The notes beneath the pieces were generated by a model. That model saw nothing but the letters and a program-made list of their open reading frames with translations. It ran no database searches and was not told where the DNA came from. From positions 90,562,501 to 90,626,500 of the forward strand of contig NC_083692.1 of assembly GCF_033118175.1 (NCBI RefSeq): DNA of 64,000 nucleotides, in the 5' to 3' direction. Shown piece after piece: positions 23,816 through 36,184 of this stretch. The position numbers and the translations under genes were made by a program. Within the stretch, counting starts at the first letter, position 1; the number at the start of each line of letters is the position of its first letter. This DNA is from Dama dama (lineage: Eukaryota; Chordata; Mammalia; Artiodactyla; Cervidae).

Positions 23816-24756
23816 ACCTGAATGGTATATGCTAAAGTTGGTGTTAGTTCATCACAAACCTCTCCTTAGGTATATAACTCTATGTTCGGTAGACCTTAAA
23901 ATACTGGCAATGGGAAGACACGTGGATAGGAAGGATTATTGCCTTTAGATCTGAGATGGGTTTTAAAAAAATATGCTGGTGGTCATGATACGCCAATGAC
24001 AGCTTTGGGTTTCAGTAGTATGGCTATCAATATTCAAAGGAGTCCTGATGGTGAGAAAAGAGTATTTCTGGGACTGTGGGTCAAGACTCTGCCTTTACAG
24101 GTTTTTCCGACTAGCCCTGAGGAAGAGCACATGTGTAGCCAAGGTCTGTAAGGGGACAAGGCTGTTAGAAGTGCTAAGAGGTGAGGGACTATCAGGTTAA
24201 GAAGCAAACGCCCTCAAGCTAGCTTAAATAGAAGGGGTTTATCTTTAGCAAACAGAGACGTGTCATGAAGTCGCAGGGCAGGCAGGAGAGGTGTCCAGGC
24301 CTCACAGGGAAGAGGAGACAGGACAGCCAGCAGGAACCAAGGGAACTCCTCGTGTCTCTGTCTCTGTGTGTGTGTCTCCCTCCCCGTCAGTACAGCTGCT
24401 TCCGTCTGGCTCAACACAGCTACCACCAAACGGCACAGCAGGTCCAGGGTCTACAGGGTAATCTTGGCGTTCTTAATTCCTTGTTACAGACAGCTCTTCC
24501 CAGAGGAGATTAGGAGACACACCAAAAACAAAAGCAGAGGCTCCTGGCTTTCTGAAAACGTGTTTCATTGCTTCTCGCTCTTCCCATCTCTAGATTCCAG
24601 AGAACAAAGAGACAGGGAGGGGAAAACTGACACGATCTCCCTGCTGGCTGTTGGCCTAGCCTGCCTTGATGAAGGATGGAGCCCTCATGGGTAACAAACA
24701 CGCTCAAACAGCTTTCGCTCTCTGAGCTCTCTGACAGATAAGTAGACGACAAGCTG
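23816..24756. other. Intronic sequence, nothing recognised
   Basis: GC-richer single-copy sequence with a short TG-rich tract at 24358-24380. Frames on both strands are uninformative. Confidence 0.45.
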
Positions 24757-24976
24757 TGAAAGTGAAGTCCAAGTGAAGTCGCTCAGTTGTGTCTGACTCT
24801 TTGCGACCCCATGGACTGTAGCCCCACCAGGCTCCTCTGTCCGTGGAATTCGCCAGGCAAGAATATTGGAGTGGGTAGCCATTCCCTTCTCCAGGGGAGC
24901 TTCCCAACCCAGGGATCGAACCCAGGTCTCCTGCATTGCAGGTAGATTCTTTAATATCTGAACCACCAGGGAAGCA
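24757..24976 (-). mobile_element. Bov-tA SINE
   Basis: Reverse orientation, complete. The Bov-A half begins with 'gtgaagtcgctcagttgtgt' (24773-24792). The tRNA half carries 'gggatcgaacccaggtctcc' (24913-24932) and ends 'ccaccagggaagc'. Confidence 0.92.
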
Positions 24977-25147
24977 CAGATTGGAGACAATAAGGTGTAC
25001 TCACAGAATTCTGAGTCAGTCATTCTTTGTGGGTGCTCTATTTTGGGTGGATTGTTTTAAGGTTTTAGAAACTCATTGGGGTGATCCTGTATTCAGAGAC
25101 CTAGCTTTCCTCTCTGTAAAGGGTCTCCTCAAAATCCATCCTCTATA

Positions 25148-25894
25148 CAGAAGTCCTTCCTCATCCACAGTCTCCCTTTCTATGTTTCAGCTACCCACAG
25201 TCACTGGTGGTCCAAAAATATCAAAAGGAAAATTTCAGAATTGAGTTTCCAACTGCATACCATTCAGAGCAGCATGATCAAATTTTGCAGCACCCTGCTC
25301 CATCCCACCCCACGCAGACATCATTTGCTCCTGATGCCCAACCGCCAACATCACCCCAGCTCCATGACCCAGGACCACCCAAAGTCGACGATGCTCCTTC
25401 TGACATAGTGTAGGGTCTAGAGTAGCCTCCATCACAGTGTCAGAGCATCTACATCCCTTTGTCTCACGTCACAGGCACTTTACCATCTCACAGGACCACA
25501 AGAAGAGTGAATGTAATGCAGTAAGACACTTTGAGATTGCCACCCCCAGAGAGTCCAGGAGCCCCAGCGAAAGATCCTGCCGGGCGCTATGGAGATCCCT
25601 CAGGCCACGACACAGCCTGACACAGCCAAATAAGGGAATACGCTTGTTTTTAAAAAAGGTATTTTGAGAAAGAGATCACATTCACACAACTTATTACAGT
25701 ATGTTGTTGTAACTGTTCTATTTGTGTTATTATTGTTAATTTCTTACTGTGCCTAATTTATAAATTAAACTTTAATGTACATATGTGTATATAGAAAAAA
25801 ACATAGCATGTAATAGGGTTCAGTACTATCTGTGATTTCAGGGAACCACTGTGGGTCATGGAAAATATCCCCTGTGTACAAGAATGGACTACTA
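25148..25894 (+). mobile_element. Tigger-like (pogo-type) non-autonomous DNA transposon relic
   Basis: The left end 'cagaagtccttcctcatccac' and the right end 'gtacaagaatggactacta' are diverged terminal inverted repeats. TA dinucleotides flank both ends (25146-25147 and 25895-25896), as expected for a Tc1/mariner-superfamily target. Inner blocks such as 'cagtactatctgtgatttcagg' and the AT-rich 'ttataaattaaactttaatg' match the MER44/Tigger-type layout. No transposase frame survives. Confidence 0.75.
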
Positions 25895-25896
25895 TA

Positions 25897-26569
25897 CTGT
25901 GGCTCCCTGCCCTGACAGATAGCTTTATTTATTTAGCATTAAATATCTTTTTTTTTTCTGCATACCATCCCAGACACCAAATTATGCTTAGCAATTTTAG
26001 CTAATGTTCTTCTTGGACAGCTTACAAACGTACATTTAAAATCTTTCTTTTTGACTAACAGAAAAATAAACTAATAATTTTCAAAAACATAACAACCAAT
26101 ATTCTATGACAAAATATTTAAAAGATCAAAATAACATCGAATAGACCTCCAAAAAAGTTGAGACCTATCTTCAAACCCTTCTCTTCAAAAACTAGCTAAA
26201 CAGAATCTGTGTCTCCATTTCTAAATTACCAGAAAAGAGAATCTGACATTACTTGAGTCTCATTTCTCCCCCTGACCAGGATCAGAGTAGCCCATCTTGT
26301 GAGTTGGAACACAACTGTCCAGAGGAGGACACCTAGAAGTCAGTCCTTCTAAATTAATTAGAAGGTAATTAATTTTCTGATAATAGTAAACAGATAGTTA
26401 ACAGATTTTAATAGGGCTTTGAGACCCCAAAGTAGAGATGCCACGGTAGCAACATAGGCCATGCTAAGGCCTAAATGATAGACACGTTTGTTTTTATCAT
26501 AAGATGGAAAAGTTTAAAGCTAGAATAAACAGGGGTAGTCAGATTCAGCTGATATTGAATGGAAAAAGG
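25897..26569. other. Intronic sequence, nothing recognised
   Basis: AT-rich single-copy stretch in CMYA5 intron 1. Confidence 0.5.
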
Positions 26570-27153
26570 TCAGTTCAGTTCAGTTCAGTCGTTCAGTCGT
26601 GTCCGACTCTTTGCGACCCCATGGACTACAGCATGCCAGGCTTCCTTGTCCATCACCAACTCCCGGAGTTTATTCAAACTCATGTCCATTGAATCGGTGA
26701 TGCCATCCAACCATCTCATCCTCTGCCATCCCCTTCTCCTCCTGCCCTCAATCTTTCCCAGCATCAGGGTCTTTTCAAATGAGTCAGCTCTTCGCATCAG
26801 GTGGCTAAAGTACTGGAGTTTCAGCTTCAGCATCAGTCCTTCCAACGAATATTCAGGACTGATTTCCTTTAGGATGGATTCTATATAGTCAGCAAAATCA
26901 AGACCGAGAGCTGACTGTGGCTCAGATCATGAACTCCTTATTGCCAAATTCAGACTTAAATTGAGGAAAGTAGGGAAAACCACTAGATCATTCAGATATG
27001 ACCTAAATCAAATCCCTTACGATTATACAGTGGAAAGTGAGAAATAGATTTAAGGGACTAGGTCTGATAGAGTGCCTGATGAATTATGGACAGAGGTTCG
27101 TGACATTGTACAGGAGACAGGGATCAAGACCATCCCCAAGATAAAAGAAATGC
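26570..27153 (-). mobile_element. BovB insertion with 5' inversion
   Basis: Positions 26570-26878 are the BovB 3' end in reverse orientation, beginning on the left with the complement of the ACTGA tail. At about 26879 the sequence switches to BovB endonuclease-linker sequence in forward orientation (to 27153, equivalent to about 992-1266 of the copy at 1-3178). The roughly 1.6 kb between the two parts of the parent is absent. This is the layout produced by twin priming. Confidence 0.88.
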
Positions 27154-27274
27154 AGAGGTGAGAGCTGGGGCCATTTCGAGCTGCTGGGATGGAAGCAGCA
27201 ACAGTATAAACCATGACATCTGGTGCCCAACAGTAATGACAACTGCTTCCTTACCAGAAAACTGTTCTAAAACA

Positions 27275-28165
27275 AACAACAGCTTTATTGTGATAAAACT
27301 CACGTACCATACAATTCACCCACTTAAAGTGTGTAATTCATTGGCTTTTAGTATACTCACAGAGTTGTGCAACCATAACCACAATCAAGTTTAAACATTT
27401 ACATTACCTTAAAATTAACCCCACATCCCTTAAGTATCATCCTATAATTCCTCCCTGATCTCCCTCTACGGAACCTCTAACCTACTTTCTGTCTCCAAAG
27501 ATTTGCCTATTCTGGACATTTCACATAAATGGAAATATACAATCTGTGATCCTTTGTGTCTGCCTCCTTTCACATAGCATACTGTTTTCAAAGTTCACTG
27601 TTCCATGTTTTATCAAAACTCAGTATTTTATTCCTTTTTATGGTTGAATAACATTCCATTGATGAATATACCACATTTTCTTTATTCATTCAATAGTTGA
27701 TGAGCATTTCAGGTACTTGCACTTTTTGACCATTATGAATCTGCTGCTAGGAGCACTTATGTACAAGTTTTTATGTGGACATATGAGAACACTTCATATG
27801 TATTTAGAAGTGGAATTGCTGGGTCATATGGTAACTCTACGTGTAACTGTTTAAGGAATTGCCAGATTGTTGTCCAAAGCAGTTGCACCATGTTGCATTA
27901 TGCATTTTGCATATGGGGATTCTGATTTTTCCATATTCTCATCAATACTTGTTATTATTTATCTTTTTGATTGCAGTCACTCAAGCAGGTATGAAGTAGT
28001 ACCTTACTGTGGTTCTGATTTGTATTTCCCTGATAGCTAATAATGGTGAGCATCTTTCCATGTGCTTATTTGTATATCTTCCTTGGAGAACTGTCGATTC
28101 AGATCCTTTGCCCATTTTTAAGCTGGATTATTTGTCTTTTTTATAATTATGTTGTATAGTTCACT
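27275..28165 (-). mobile_element. Old L1 3'-end fragment
   Basis: In reverse orientation the L1 3' region starts with 'tttattgtgataaaactcacgtacc' and 'gtgcaaccataaccac'. It runs into ORF2 C-terminal sequence ('ggaattgctgggtcatatgg', 'tgatttgtatttccctgatagct'). It is diverged and non-coding. Confidence 0.8.
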
Positions 28166-28779
28166 GGATCAGTTTTAAGGCATGCTTTATAGGTCGTTCC
28201 TGAATACCTAAACCTACTTTTCCATAGTTCTTATGATTTTGTGAGCTACCAGTATTCTTCGAATAAAACCATTTTCTCCTTAAATATGTCACAGGTAATT
28301 TCTATTGCAACTGAAAACCCTGACTGACAGACTCTGGAACCCAAGGCAGCACCCTCACCTAGAGAAAATCACTTACTTAAGGCTCTGCTTATGTAAGGCA
28401 CTTGTTCAGTGGCAGTATTGTTACTAAAGCTTGGGTTTCTGAATTCATGATTTTAAATTCTTAAACTATGCAAACTCAGTTCCACGGCAATTTAGGGGAT
28501 TGACAAGTGGAAATTTTAGCAGCCTGAGCGGGCAAGTAGGAACTGGAGCAAAGAGAAACAGAATCACCTTAAGAAGTGGCTGCCATTTCTTGCCATTTTC
28601 CTCCAAGATAAAGTAGGTTGTTGAATACTGTAAGTTATTCAGATGATAAGACCCTGACTGATGCTGGCAGTCCTCTGCCTTGGTCCTGCATCTCCCTGTC
28701 AACAATCTAGGGATTCCATGAGGATTTTCCTTCAAAGCATCAAATATGTAAATAAAATAAGAGTCCTGATTCTATCAGC
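28166..28779. other. Intronic sequence, nothing recognised
   Basis: Single-copy CMYA5 intron 1 sequence. The minus frame 28735-28466 has no recognisable similarity. Confidence 0.5.
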
Positions 28780-29362
28780 CTGAAACAGGAGAGAAGAAGG
28801 CAGGGCACAATCTTTAAAAGAATGACATAGCCCTTGAGGATGCAACATAAACTGGTTATACCCAACTAGGTCCAAGATGGAGAAAGATTCGACTCCCAGT
28901 AGATCTTGAGCCTCATTATATGCTCATTGTAATACATTAACACATTAAATGACACACTCATCAATGCCTTGGCAGTTTCAAGGCTGACCATAAAAGGCCA
29001 AAGAGTGGATGGCGGCCCAAATCCTGGAAATCTCCACCCCTTCTCCCAGATAGCTAGAATAATCCTCCCACTCATTAGCCTGTGAAATTATCCAACCCCA
29101 AAAAACCAACCACCCCATTTCTCACCTTTGATATGCACTGCATTCTGTCTATGGACTGTGTATCTCTAAATGAATCTACTTCTTACCTATCACTTTGTGT
29201 CTCAATGAATTCCTTCTGCACCTGAACTTCAGCAAGTCCTGAGACCAAGTGTGTGATCTCAGCGAAAGACAGGGGTTCAAATCCCAATCTGAGTTTTGTC
29301 TGGGCTTGAGTCCCGACCCACAGGTTCAAGCCCCAATGTGAGTTGTGCAGTTTTAGGCCAAC
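28780..29362 (+). mobile_element. Probable solo LTR of a class I bovine endogenous retrovirus
   Basis: The stretch has the composition and order of a bovine ERV1-type LTR. It starts near 'tgaaacaggagagaagaagg' and has a TATA-like 'ccataaaagg' near 28989. The segment before the expected polyadenylation site reads 'aaatgaatctacttcttacc' and is followed by an R/U5-like tract with 'tgtgtctcaatgaattcctt'. No gag, pol or env sequence and no second LTR is seen, so it is a solo remnant. Exact ends and target duplication are not resolved. Confidence 0.6.
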
Positions 29363-29919
29363 TGAACTACACATTTGGCTATCAGGCAATTTTAGTTCAG
29401 ATATCAACACTGCTAACTTTGTGTATGCTTTCTCCCCATCCCCATGCCTCTCTTGTATCCTGGAGTCTCTAAGGAGTCAAGGGAATAAGAGTATCACTCC
29501 CTCTCAGGGAGTCTGGAGGACGCTGCCTTCTGCAGCCATGCCGTCAGCTCTCTCCTCTGAGCAGGACAGACGGGGCACAGCCACAGTGCCAGTCCGCATT
29601 CAGCGCCAGCTCACTCCTCTTCTAAGCACTCACTTCCCCTTCCTGGCCCCCTCTCCTCCCAGGAGAGTCTCTTAGAGTCTACACGTGAAGGGATTTGTCC
29701 CGAAGGGAATTCAACCTAAAATAGATGCTGATAGGTTTAAACTATCAACGTTCTCAAAGACATTTGCATTTCTACACCATTAACCTCTCCTATTGACTTT
29801 CATTTTCCAAATTCAAAGCCCACTCTCATTTCTCATTCTCCACACCTACAGGGTATCCATCTGAGAGGAGGAAACCTGAGATCCTGGAGTAAAACATTTT
29901 GTTGTGCAAACCACTGGCC
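29363..29919. other. Intronic sequence, nothing recognised
   Basis: GC-richer single-copy sequence. The plus-strand frame at 29343-29675 has no supporting features. Confidence 0.45.
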
Positions 29920-30385
29920 TAACATCATTTCTTAAGCACCTGCTGTGTGCCTGACACTTTGCTCTAGCTGCTGGAAATGCAGCAGAGAAGAGAAGCAAGA
30001 CCCCTGCCCTCATGTAGCTTCCACTCTAGTGGTGGCAAAACCCAACAAATACACAAAAAGATACCACTCAGACAGTGATAGGTGCCATGAGGAGGAATGT
30101 GAAATAGTGAACGATGGGATGGCAAAAGATGTGAAGACAGCCCGCTAGGCAGGCTGTCTAGAGTGCTGCCTCTTTAAGAAAGGGGCATTTGCACTGAAGT
30201 GGATTTGGGGAAGAAGGGTCCCAGGAAGAGTAAACAGCAAGTTCCAGGATGCAGGACCAGGCTGAGGACAGCACACAGGCGGTTCAGAAAGAAGCCAGCA
30301 TGGCTGGAATGCAGTGAACACAGAGGAAGGGTACAAGATGAGCCAGAAGCAAGCAGGTCCGGTAGGCCTTGGAAGCTACGGGGTT
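29920..30385. repeat. Ancient interspersed repeat, family not assigned
   Basis: Contains 'cctgccctcatgtagcttcc', 'cagtgataggtgccatgagg' and 'agccagcatggctggaatgcag', blocks shared by a common old mammalian repeat and related to 16270-16680. The name is left open. Confidence 0.5.
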
Positions 30386-30394
30386 CCAAGAGAA

Positions 30395-30482
30395 GTTATC
30401 TTGCCCCAAGTCACATGGTTGATAAATGGCAGAACCAGAATGTAAACCAGGTCTTTTCAACCATATCAAGTGTTTTTGCATT
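30395..30482 (-). mobile_element. MIR SINE core fragment
   Basis: The block 'caagtcacatggttgataaatg' followed by 'gcagaaccagaatgtaaacc' is the MIR core seen in its reverse orientation. Confidence 0.6.
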
Positions 30483-31039
30483 GTAATCTGGGTTATGCCC
30501 AAAATGGTGCTGGATGAAGAGACAAGTTACTGAAGTCCTTCATGGAGATACCAAAACTCTAAGAAAAGACAGACTGTTGTCTCACTCTCTCTCCTCATTC
30601 TGTCTTGAAAAAAAAAAATACTAGATATGAAAATTTCAGAGTGTATCATGCTAAATCAAATACAAATTCTGTCTTTTAAACAAAGAATCTGAATTTTATA
30701 GATATTATAAGTAAACATCTATTAAACATTTATCATATGATCCCATAGAGCATGCAGCAAAGTTATTTTGGTGTTGCTATGTCTGACCTTATGAAAATTC
30801 AAGCACACAGGATTGCCTAACATCTATTTTTAAACGTAAGTCCTACTCTCCCTATTACATATTAGGAAATTTAATATAGCTGAGGTGCTAGTTAGGATTA
30901 GCTACTACATAGATTATCTGGGACTTTCATGCTTTGCTTTTAAAAGGAGAAATAAATTGAAATAAATATTTTTTAAAAGTAAATTCATACACTAATGAAA
31001 AAAGAAATTGGCGAATACAAACAGATGTGTGTAGAGTCT
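30483..31039. other. Intronic sequence, nothing recognised
   Basis: AT-rich single-copy sequence, with a short A run at 30607-30618. Confidence 0.5.
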
Positions 31040-31262
31040 TGAGATGAGCACTGAACTCATGAGAGTTCCAGCACTGGCTCTGCCAATAGACTAGGGTCAT
31101 AATCCTAGTATACTTATTAGCCATCTGACGTTAGGTAAATTACTCAAAATTTCTCAGTTTCCCTTTTCTCGTCCATCAAATGGGGGTGAAAACAATACCT
31201 CTATCATAGAGCTACTGTGGAAATAACCCACACTAACAAGTGACCATGCATGGAACAGACTA
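31040..31262 (+). mobile_element. MIR SINE
   Basis: MIR order is preserved: 'gagttccagcactggctctgcc', 'catctgacgttaggtaaatta', 'tctcagtttcccttttctc' and 'tgggggtgaaaacaatacctc'. Confidence 0.82.
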
Positions 31263-31683
31263 TCTATTCCTTGAGTTGATGTCGGTTTCCCTTCCTTCTC
31301 TGGGTCTCTTGTTCATTCATCAGAAGCATAAACAGGTCAGGGAAATGGTGCTAAAGTCCTGTCTAGCATAAGTATCATCAGCAGCCAGGCTTTCCTGCAA
31401 TATTTGGACCACAGGGCAATGACACCTTCTGCTATAGGCAGATAGAGAAGTTGCTAGCCAGATGACTTGGAGACTGACAGAAAACTCCCAGGGCAATGAG
31501 CAAGGAGGCTTCAGAGACTAGGACTTGAAGGACCAGTATCCTATCAGAATCCTGCCTCTGCTCTCCAGGCCCAATTCATTTTACCAACACATTCACTTGT
31601 GAAAGTATTTGTTTAATGTCTGCCCTCTCCAGAGACCAAATTCTAAAGGTTAGGAACTCTGTTTTCTTCACTCTTCCAGTTGT
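31263..31683. other. Intronic sequence, nothing recognised
   Basis: Single-copy CMYA5 intron 1 sequence. Confidence 0.5.
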
Positions 31684-32066
31684 TGTCATTGTTGTTGTTG
31701 TTCAGTCACCAAGTCATGTCTGACTCTCTGTACCCCATGGACTGCAGCTCACCAGGCTTCCTGGTGCTTTACTACCTCCCTGAGTTTGCTCAGATCTGAG
31801 TTTTCTCAGATTCATGTCCACTGAGTCAGTGATGCCATCCAACCATCTCATCCTAAGTCATCCCCTACTTCTCCTGGCTTTAATCTTCCCCAGCATCAGG
31901 GTCTTTTCCAATGAGCCAGTTCTTCACATCAGGTGGCCGAAGTATTGGAGTTTCAGCTTTAGCATCAGTCCCTCCAATGAATATTCAGTGTTTATTTCCT
32001 TTAGGATCGATTGGTTTTATCTCCTTGCCATCCAAGGGACTCTCAAGAGTCTTCTCCAAAACCATT
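31684..32066 (-). mobile_element. BovB 3'-end fragment, reverse, older
   Basis: The left end is the complement of an older tail ('tgttgttgttgttcagtcacc'). It is followed by reverse BovB C-terminal sequence through 'ccaagggactctcaagagtc'. A small duplication around 31790-31812 ('gctcagatctgagttttctcag') interrupts it. Confidence 0.88.
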
Positions 32067-33744
32067 CCAGGTCTAATTTACTTTGCTTTGCACACAATAG
32101 GCCCTCAAAAATTATTTGTTGAATGAATAAGCCTTTTCTTATAGTAAATAGATTTCTGAAATTCAAGGTGCCTCAAATTTGGCAAAGCTACACTGTGGCA
32201 TTGCTGCTCCTGCATCCATTTTGTTCCAAGTGGCCTGAAGGGGCCTTAAACTGATAAGAACCTCCTCATGCAAGAACATGCCCTGGAGACAGTCCTCAGA
32301 GTAAATTTCTGATATGACTTTCCCAACAGTTTCTTGTGATCAATCATCACCCCCTCCTTCCACGGCCTGCTCCTTATGCACACCTTAGAAAAGACCCCTG
32401 TGAAGTTAACCAAAATCCCATTCATTTTGGTTTAAATTCACAGCTCCAACCTTAGCCCAAGAACCCAAACCATTCTACCCAAACCACAAAGGCATGGACC
32501 TCGGATTCTGCCTCTATTTCTACCTTGACCTCCCCATGTGGTCCCTTGAGGTATGCCATGCACTTCCTCCTCTAGTTTGATTTCTCTTGCAGTTTTTTTT
32601 GCTGAACTGCTGCTCACCATCCAGCACTGTATATTCCGCTTAATAAATGTCAATTTTACAAATTCATAACAGGAGGAAATTGATTTCATTTACAATTCAA
32701 CAACTTTAAGTGCCTTAGTGAACTCAGCCAATAAGAAGAAATTTGTGATCAATGAAACTTTCTGCTTAGCTGTGGATTTTTTTTTTTTTTTTTTGTAAAA
32801 AGAAGTTTACCCAAACTAAGAAAACACAGTAGTGGCTCCATGAGAGGGCTTTGAGTGTTTAGAGTTTGGCAGCATCAATTAATATTCCCACATATCTTAG
32901 ACTTTATCAGACCAGGACGTGGAATTTTGGAACTGAGTACATTTCAGTTGCCTTAATAGAGGACTTTTCTCTGGGCAAAGAGTAAAGCCTATTCTTATCC
33001 GTCCATCTATGATCCGGCTCAAGGGTTAGTCTAGGGGAGACTTCCCAACAAGTCACAGAAGGGGGAAATGATAACCGCAGACATCCTAATTGAACAATCC
33101 TTGGTACTTATCACTGTCCCCTCCAAGCTATTGTGTTTCCAGAGTCCCTGGCTGTTGTCAATTGAAAAATGAATGGTCAGCAAGTAATGAAAGTCTACCT
33201 AATCTAACAGGTTCAACAGCCCACCTAAATGTGCTTCTTGAGGGAGTCTGGATGACTTGCATTCACCTACTCATCCATTTACTCATTTATTCATAATGTT
33301 AACTCATTAATTCAACAAACATTCCCAGTCCTGAAGATCCTGAGTGATTCTGGATGAAAAAAAGAAAGCTCAGACAGAGGAGGAATTAGCACAAGAGCCA
33401 GAACCAGGAACTAAAGGATATGTAATCACACATTGTGTCTGGAATATCTTCCCGCCGAGCTTCAGTATCACCTGGGCAGAATCTTTCTACATGTCACTTT
33501 AAGAAGAATAGATGTCTTTTCTCTGTTCATTTGTTAATGTCCTTAGTGTAGTGCTTATGCCATTGTGTTGGAATTAACTGCTTCTCCTCACCAGGCTGTG
33601 AGCTTCTTTGGGAGGAATTGTGCCACCCAATCACCTAGGTCCCTCATGCCTACCACAAGGCCAAGCATATAGAATTTGTCCTCAAGGAACAGCTCTCTGG
33701 GTTCCCAGCGAAGTTAGTGGGTTTCTAGGTATTATCCGACTCAT
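32067..33744. other. Intronic sequence, mostly unassigned
   Basis: No gene is supported. A T18 run lies at 32777-32794. The part at 32060-32690 ends with an AATAAA-containing segment (32641-32646) and could be an old LTR-type repeat, but I cannot confirm this. A faint L2-like stretch lies around 33510-33680. Confidence 0.4.
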
Positions 33745-34072
33745 TCTTGTCCAGTATGGTATCCACTAGCCACCTGCGGCTCCTGATCACTTGAAATGCC
33801 GCTCTGGGGGTGGGGGAGTTGGAGGGGCAAGAACTGAGATGTGCTATAAATGTAAAACACACATTTTAAGACTTTGCATATAAAAAATAAAATATCCCAT
33901 TAATAGTTTTTATATTGATTACATGCTGAAATAATACTTTGGATATTGAGTTAAATAAATATTAAAATTAATTTCACCTTTTTCTTTTTACTTTTTAATA
34001 CAAATTTAAAATCAAAATTTTAAATTACACATGTGGTTCACATTACAGTGATTTTATTATCCAATAGAAATA
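33745..34072 (-). mobile_element. MER33-like hAT non-autonomous transposon relic
   Basis: The ends 'tgtccagtatggtatccact' and 'attatccaatagaaatattgg' are imperfect inverted repeats. The interior has 'gatcacttgaaatgcc', 'agatgtgctataaatgtaaa' and 'attaatttcacctttttc'. The family name is from memory of the layout and is tentative. Confidence 0.6.
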
Positions 34073-34829
34073 TTGGATTCTCTTAAGTTTTGGAGTAGGA
34101 AGGAAGAGGGATTTGGTTAACTATCTGAAATGAGTCAAGGCTTTCATTGAGTCTAGGTTCGGAATATGCCAGGAATATAAGACACCTTTTATTTTTTTTT
34201 GGAAAATTCTATCAGTTAATGTGCTACATTTTAGTAGGTTTGCTGTTTCAAAGGAAAAGACACATCCAGCTCTTTCCAGTCCCCCATATTGAGTCAAAGT
34301 CTCACCAAGGGCATGTAACACCCGTGCAGCCAACACTTAAATAGCTCTTCAATTCCTGGCTCCAAGAGCCTCTGTTTTATCTTCTCTCCTCCCTCAGTCT
34401 CTGGCATCCTAAGCAGTCACCCGTCCTGTCTCAGCTCTTTCCACTGACCTCAAAAAAGGGCTGTCTCAAATAACACCCTTGTCAAAACACCTAGGTAAGC
34501 ACAGCAGTGGGAGACATCATATAAATAGATACATGGCCATAGAGTGCTCCACACTGATAACAAAAACCATTTACAAACTTGCCTCACCTTCCAATTGGTT
34601 TGTTTCTTACAATGATTAATTCAACATAAATGTCACTAATAATTTTAATTCTGTCCGCTTTGCTGACCTTTTTAAACAGGCACTGGCTAAGCTGCAAATG
34701 AAGGTAATTTTTACGTTTTAGGTACTGTTTCAGCAAAAATCCTCTGTGCTTAAATACAGAAATAAAATTGACCAACAGAAAAGATCCAAAACAAAAATTC
34801 TGAAAAATGTCCAAGTGATTTGTGAAAGA
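34073..34829. other. Intronic sequence, nothing recognised
   Basis: Single-copy CMYA5 intron 1 sequence without a supported gene. Confidence 0.5.
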
Positions 34830-35033
34830 GTTAGTCACTTAGTCGTGTCCAATTCTTTGCGACCCCATGCAGTGTAGCATGCTAGGTTCCTCTGTCCATG
34901 AGACTTCCCAGGCTAGAATACTAGAGTAGGTTGCCATCCCCTTCTCCAGGGGATCTTCCTGACCCAGGGATCAAACCTGGGTCTCCTGCATTGCAGGCAG
35001 TTTCTTTACCGTCTGAGCCATAAGGGAAGCCCC
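34830..35033 (-). mobile_element. Bov-tA SINE
   Basis: Reverse orientation. The Bov-A half ('gtcgtgtccaattctttgcg') and the tRNA half ('gggatcaaacctgggtctcc') are both present; it ends near 'ccataagggaagcccc'. Confidence 0.9.
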
Positions 35034-35284
35034 AGCGATCAGTGAGAAAGACCAAAAGCCAGGCTTTGTCAGACTAAAGTCACAAAAATACAAAAATCAT
35101 GAATGTCTATTTACATATCTCCCTCCACACTGGAGACCATAAACTTCGAACATTTAGTATAGCGTTTGGCACGCAGCAGGTATTCAGTGAGTATATGAAT
35201 ATATAGAGATGCTTACTATTTAATGGGATAATGCCCTCACTATGTTTTTCTTTTCTGAACTCTGAGTGAGTGGTATGGTAGGCA

Positions 35285-35795
35285 GAACCCAGCTTCCTAT
35301 TTTACTCAGAACAAAATGTGAAGACCTTACCACGGCCTACAAAGTCCTACATGATTTGCAGCCCCACCACCTTTTAGACCCATTTCCCATTACTCTCCCC
35401 AAGTATATCTGCCCCAGCAACCTGACCGCCCTGTGTTCCTCAAACAAGCCACAAGCATTCCTGCCCCAGTGCCTCGCACCAGCTCTCCTCTTTGACTAGA
35501 ATACTCATTCTTCAGCCTCTACTCAAACGTCACCTCCTCACAGAGGCTTTCTTCACCGCCTGATCCAAAATAGCATAACCCTTCTCTGCTGTATTTGTCC
35601 TCCTATCATTTAACGCCACCTGACATACTACGTATTTGTTTATTTGTTTCCCCAACCTGGAAAGCCACCCCCAGGAGGACAGGCACTTATTTGGTTCATT
35701 TTGCTCACTACTGTATCTTTTGTGCCTGGTACGTGCCTGGCACATAGTAGGAGTTCAATACATAGTCGTTGAATGAATCAACAAATGAACATTGA
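35285..35795 (+). mobile_element. L2 LINE 3' region
   Basis: Shows the L2 3' order: 'ctacaaagtcctacatgatttg', 'cgtcacctcctcacagaggc', 'ccccaggaggacaggcactt' and the terminal 'tggcacatagtaggagttca' with a TGAATGAA tail. Confidence 0.85.
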
Positions 35796-35946
35796 AGTCC
35801 AGACACCTGGATCTAGTCCTAATTCTGCGGCTAAAAAGTTATGTGACTTCAAACAAATATCCCCTGACACTAAGTTTCTGAGTGTAAAAGGGTTGGTTGG
35901 GGAAAGATGTTTCTATAGCCTCTCCTAGCTCTCAAATCCTGCAGGT
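35796..35946 (+). mobile_element. MIR SINE fragment
   Basis: The blocks 'acacctggatctagtcctaa' and 'gttatgtgacttcaaacaaa' follow the MIR order. It directly follows the L2 tail. Confidence 0.65.
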
Positions 35947-36184
35947 TTTATAGAGATGCTTTTAACATACAAATTTTGTATGAAGTTTTTAGCAATATGA
36001 AAATCTTTTTCTCACACTGACAATCAATGAGCCCTCTGGGCACTTCATTATGATTGAAGATGCTGCTACAAAGGCCCAGGATGAAGCCTTCCCCAATCCC
36101 TGTAGGCAAGACAGACCCAAGGACTTCCCACCTACTCTGAGGTATTTCATACAGACCTTTCCTTCTTTAAATTTTATTTAACAG

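Noticed and set aside
23419..23835. 138-codon plus-strand frame
   Set aside because: It runs into a Bov-A SINE and has no recognisable domain, promoter or splice context.
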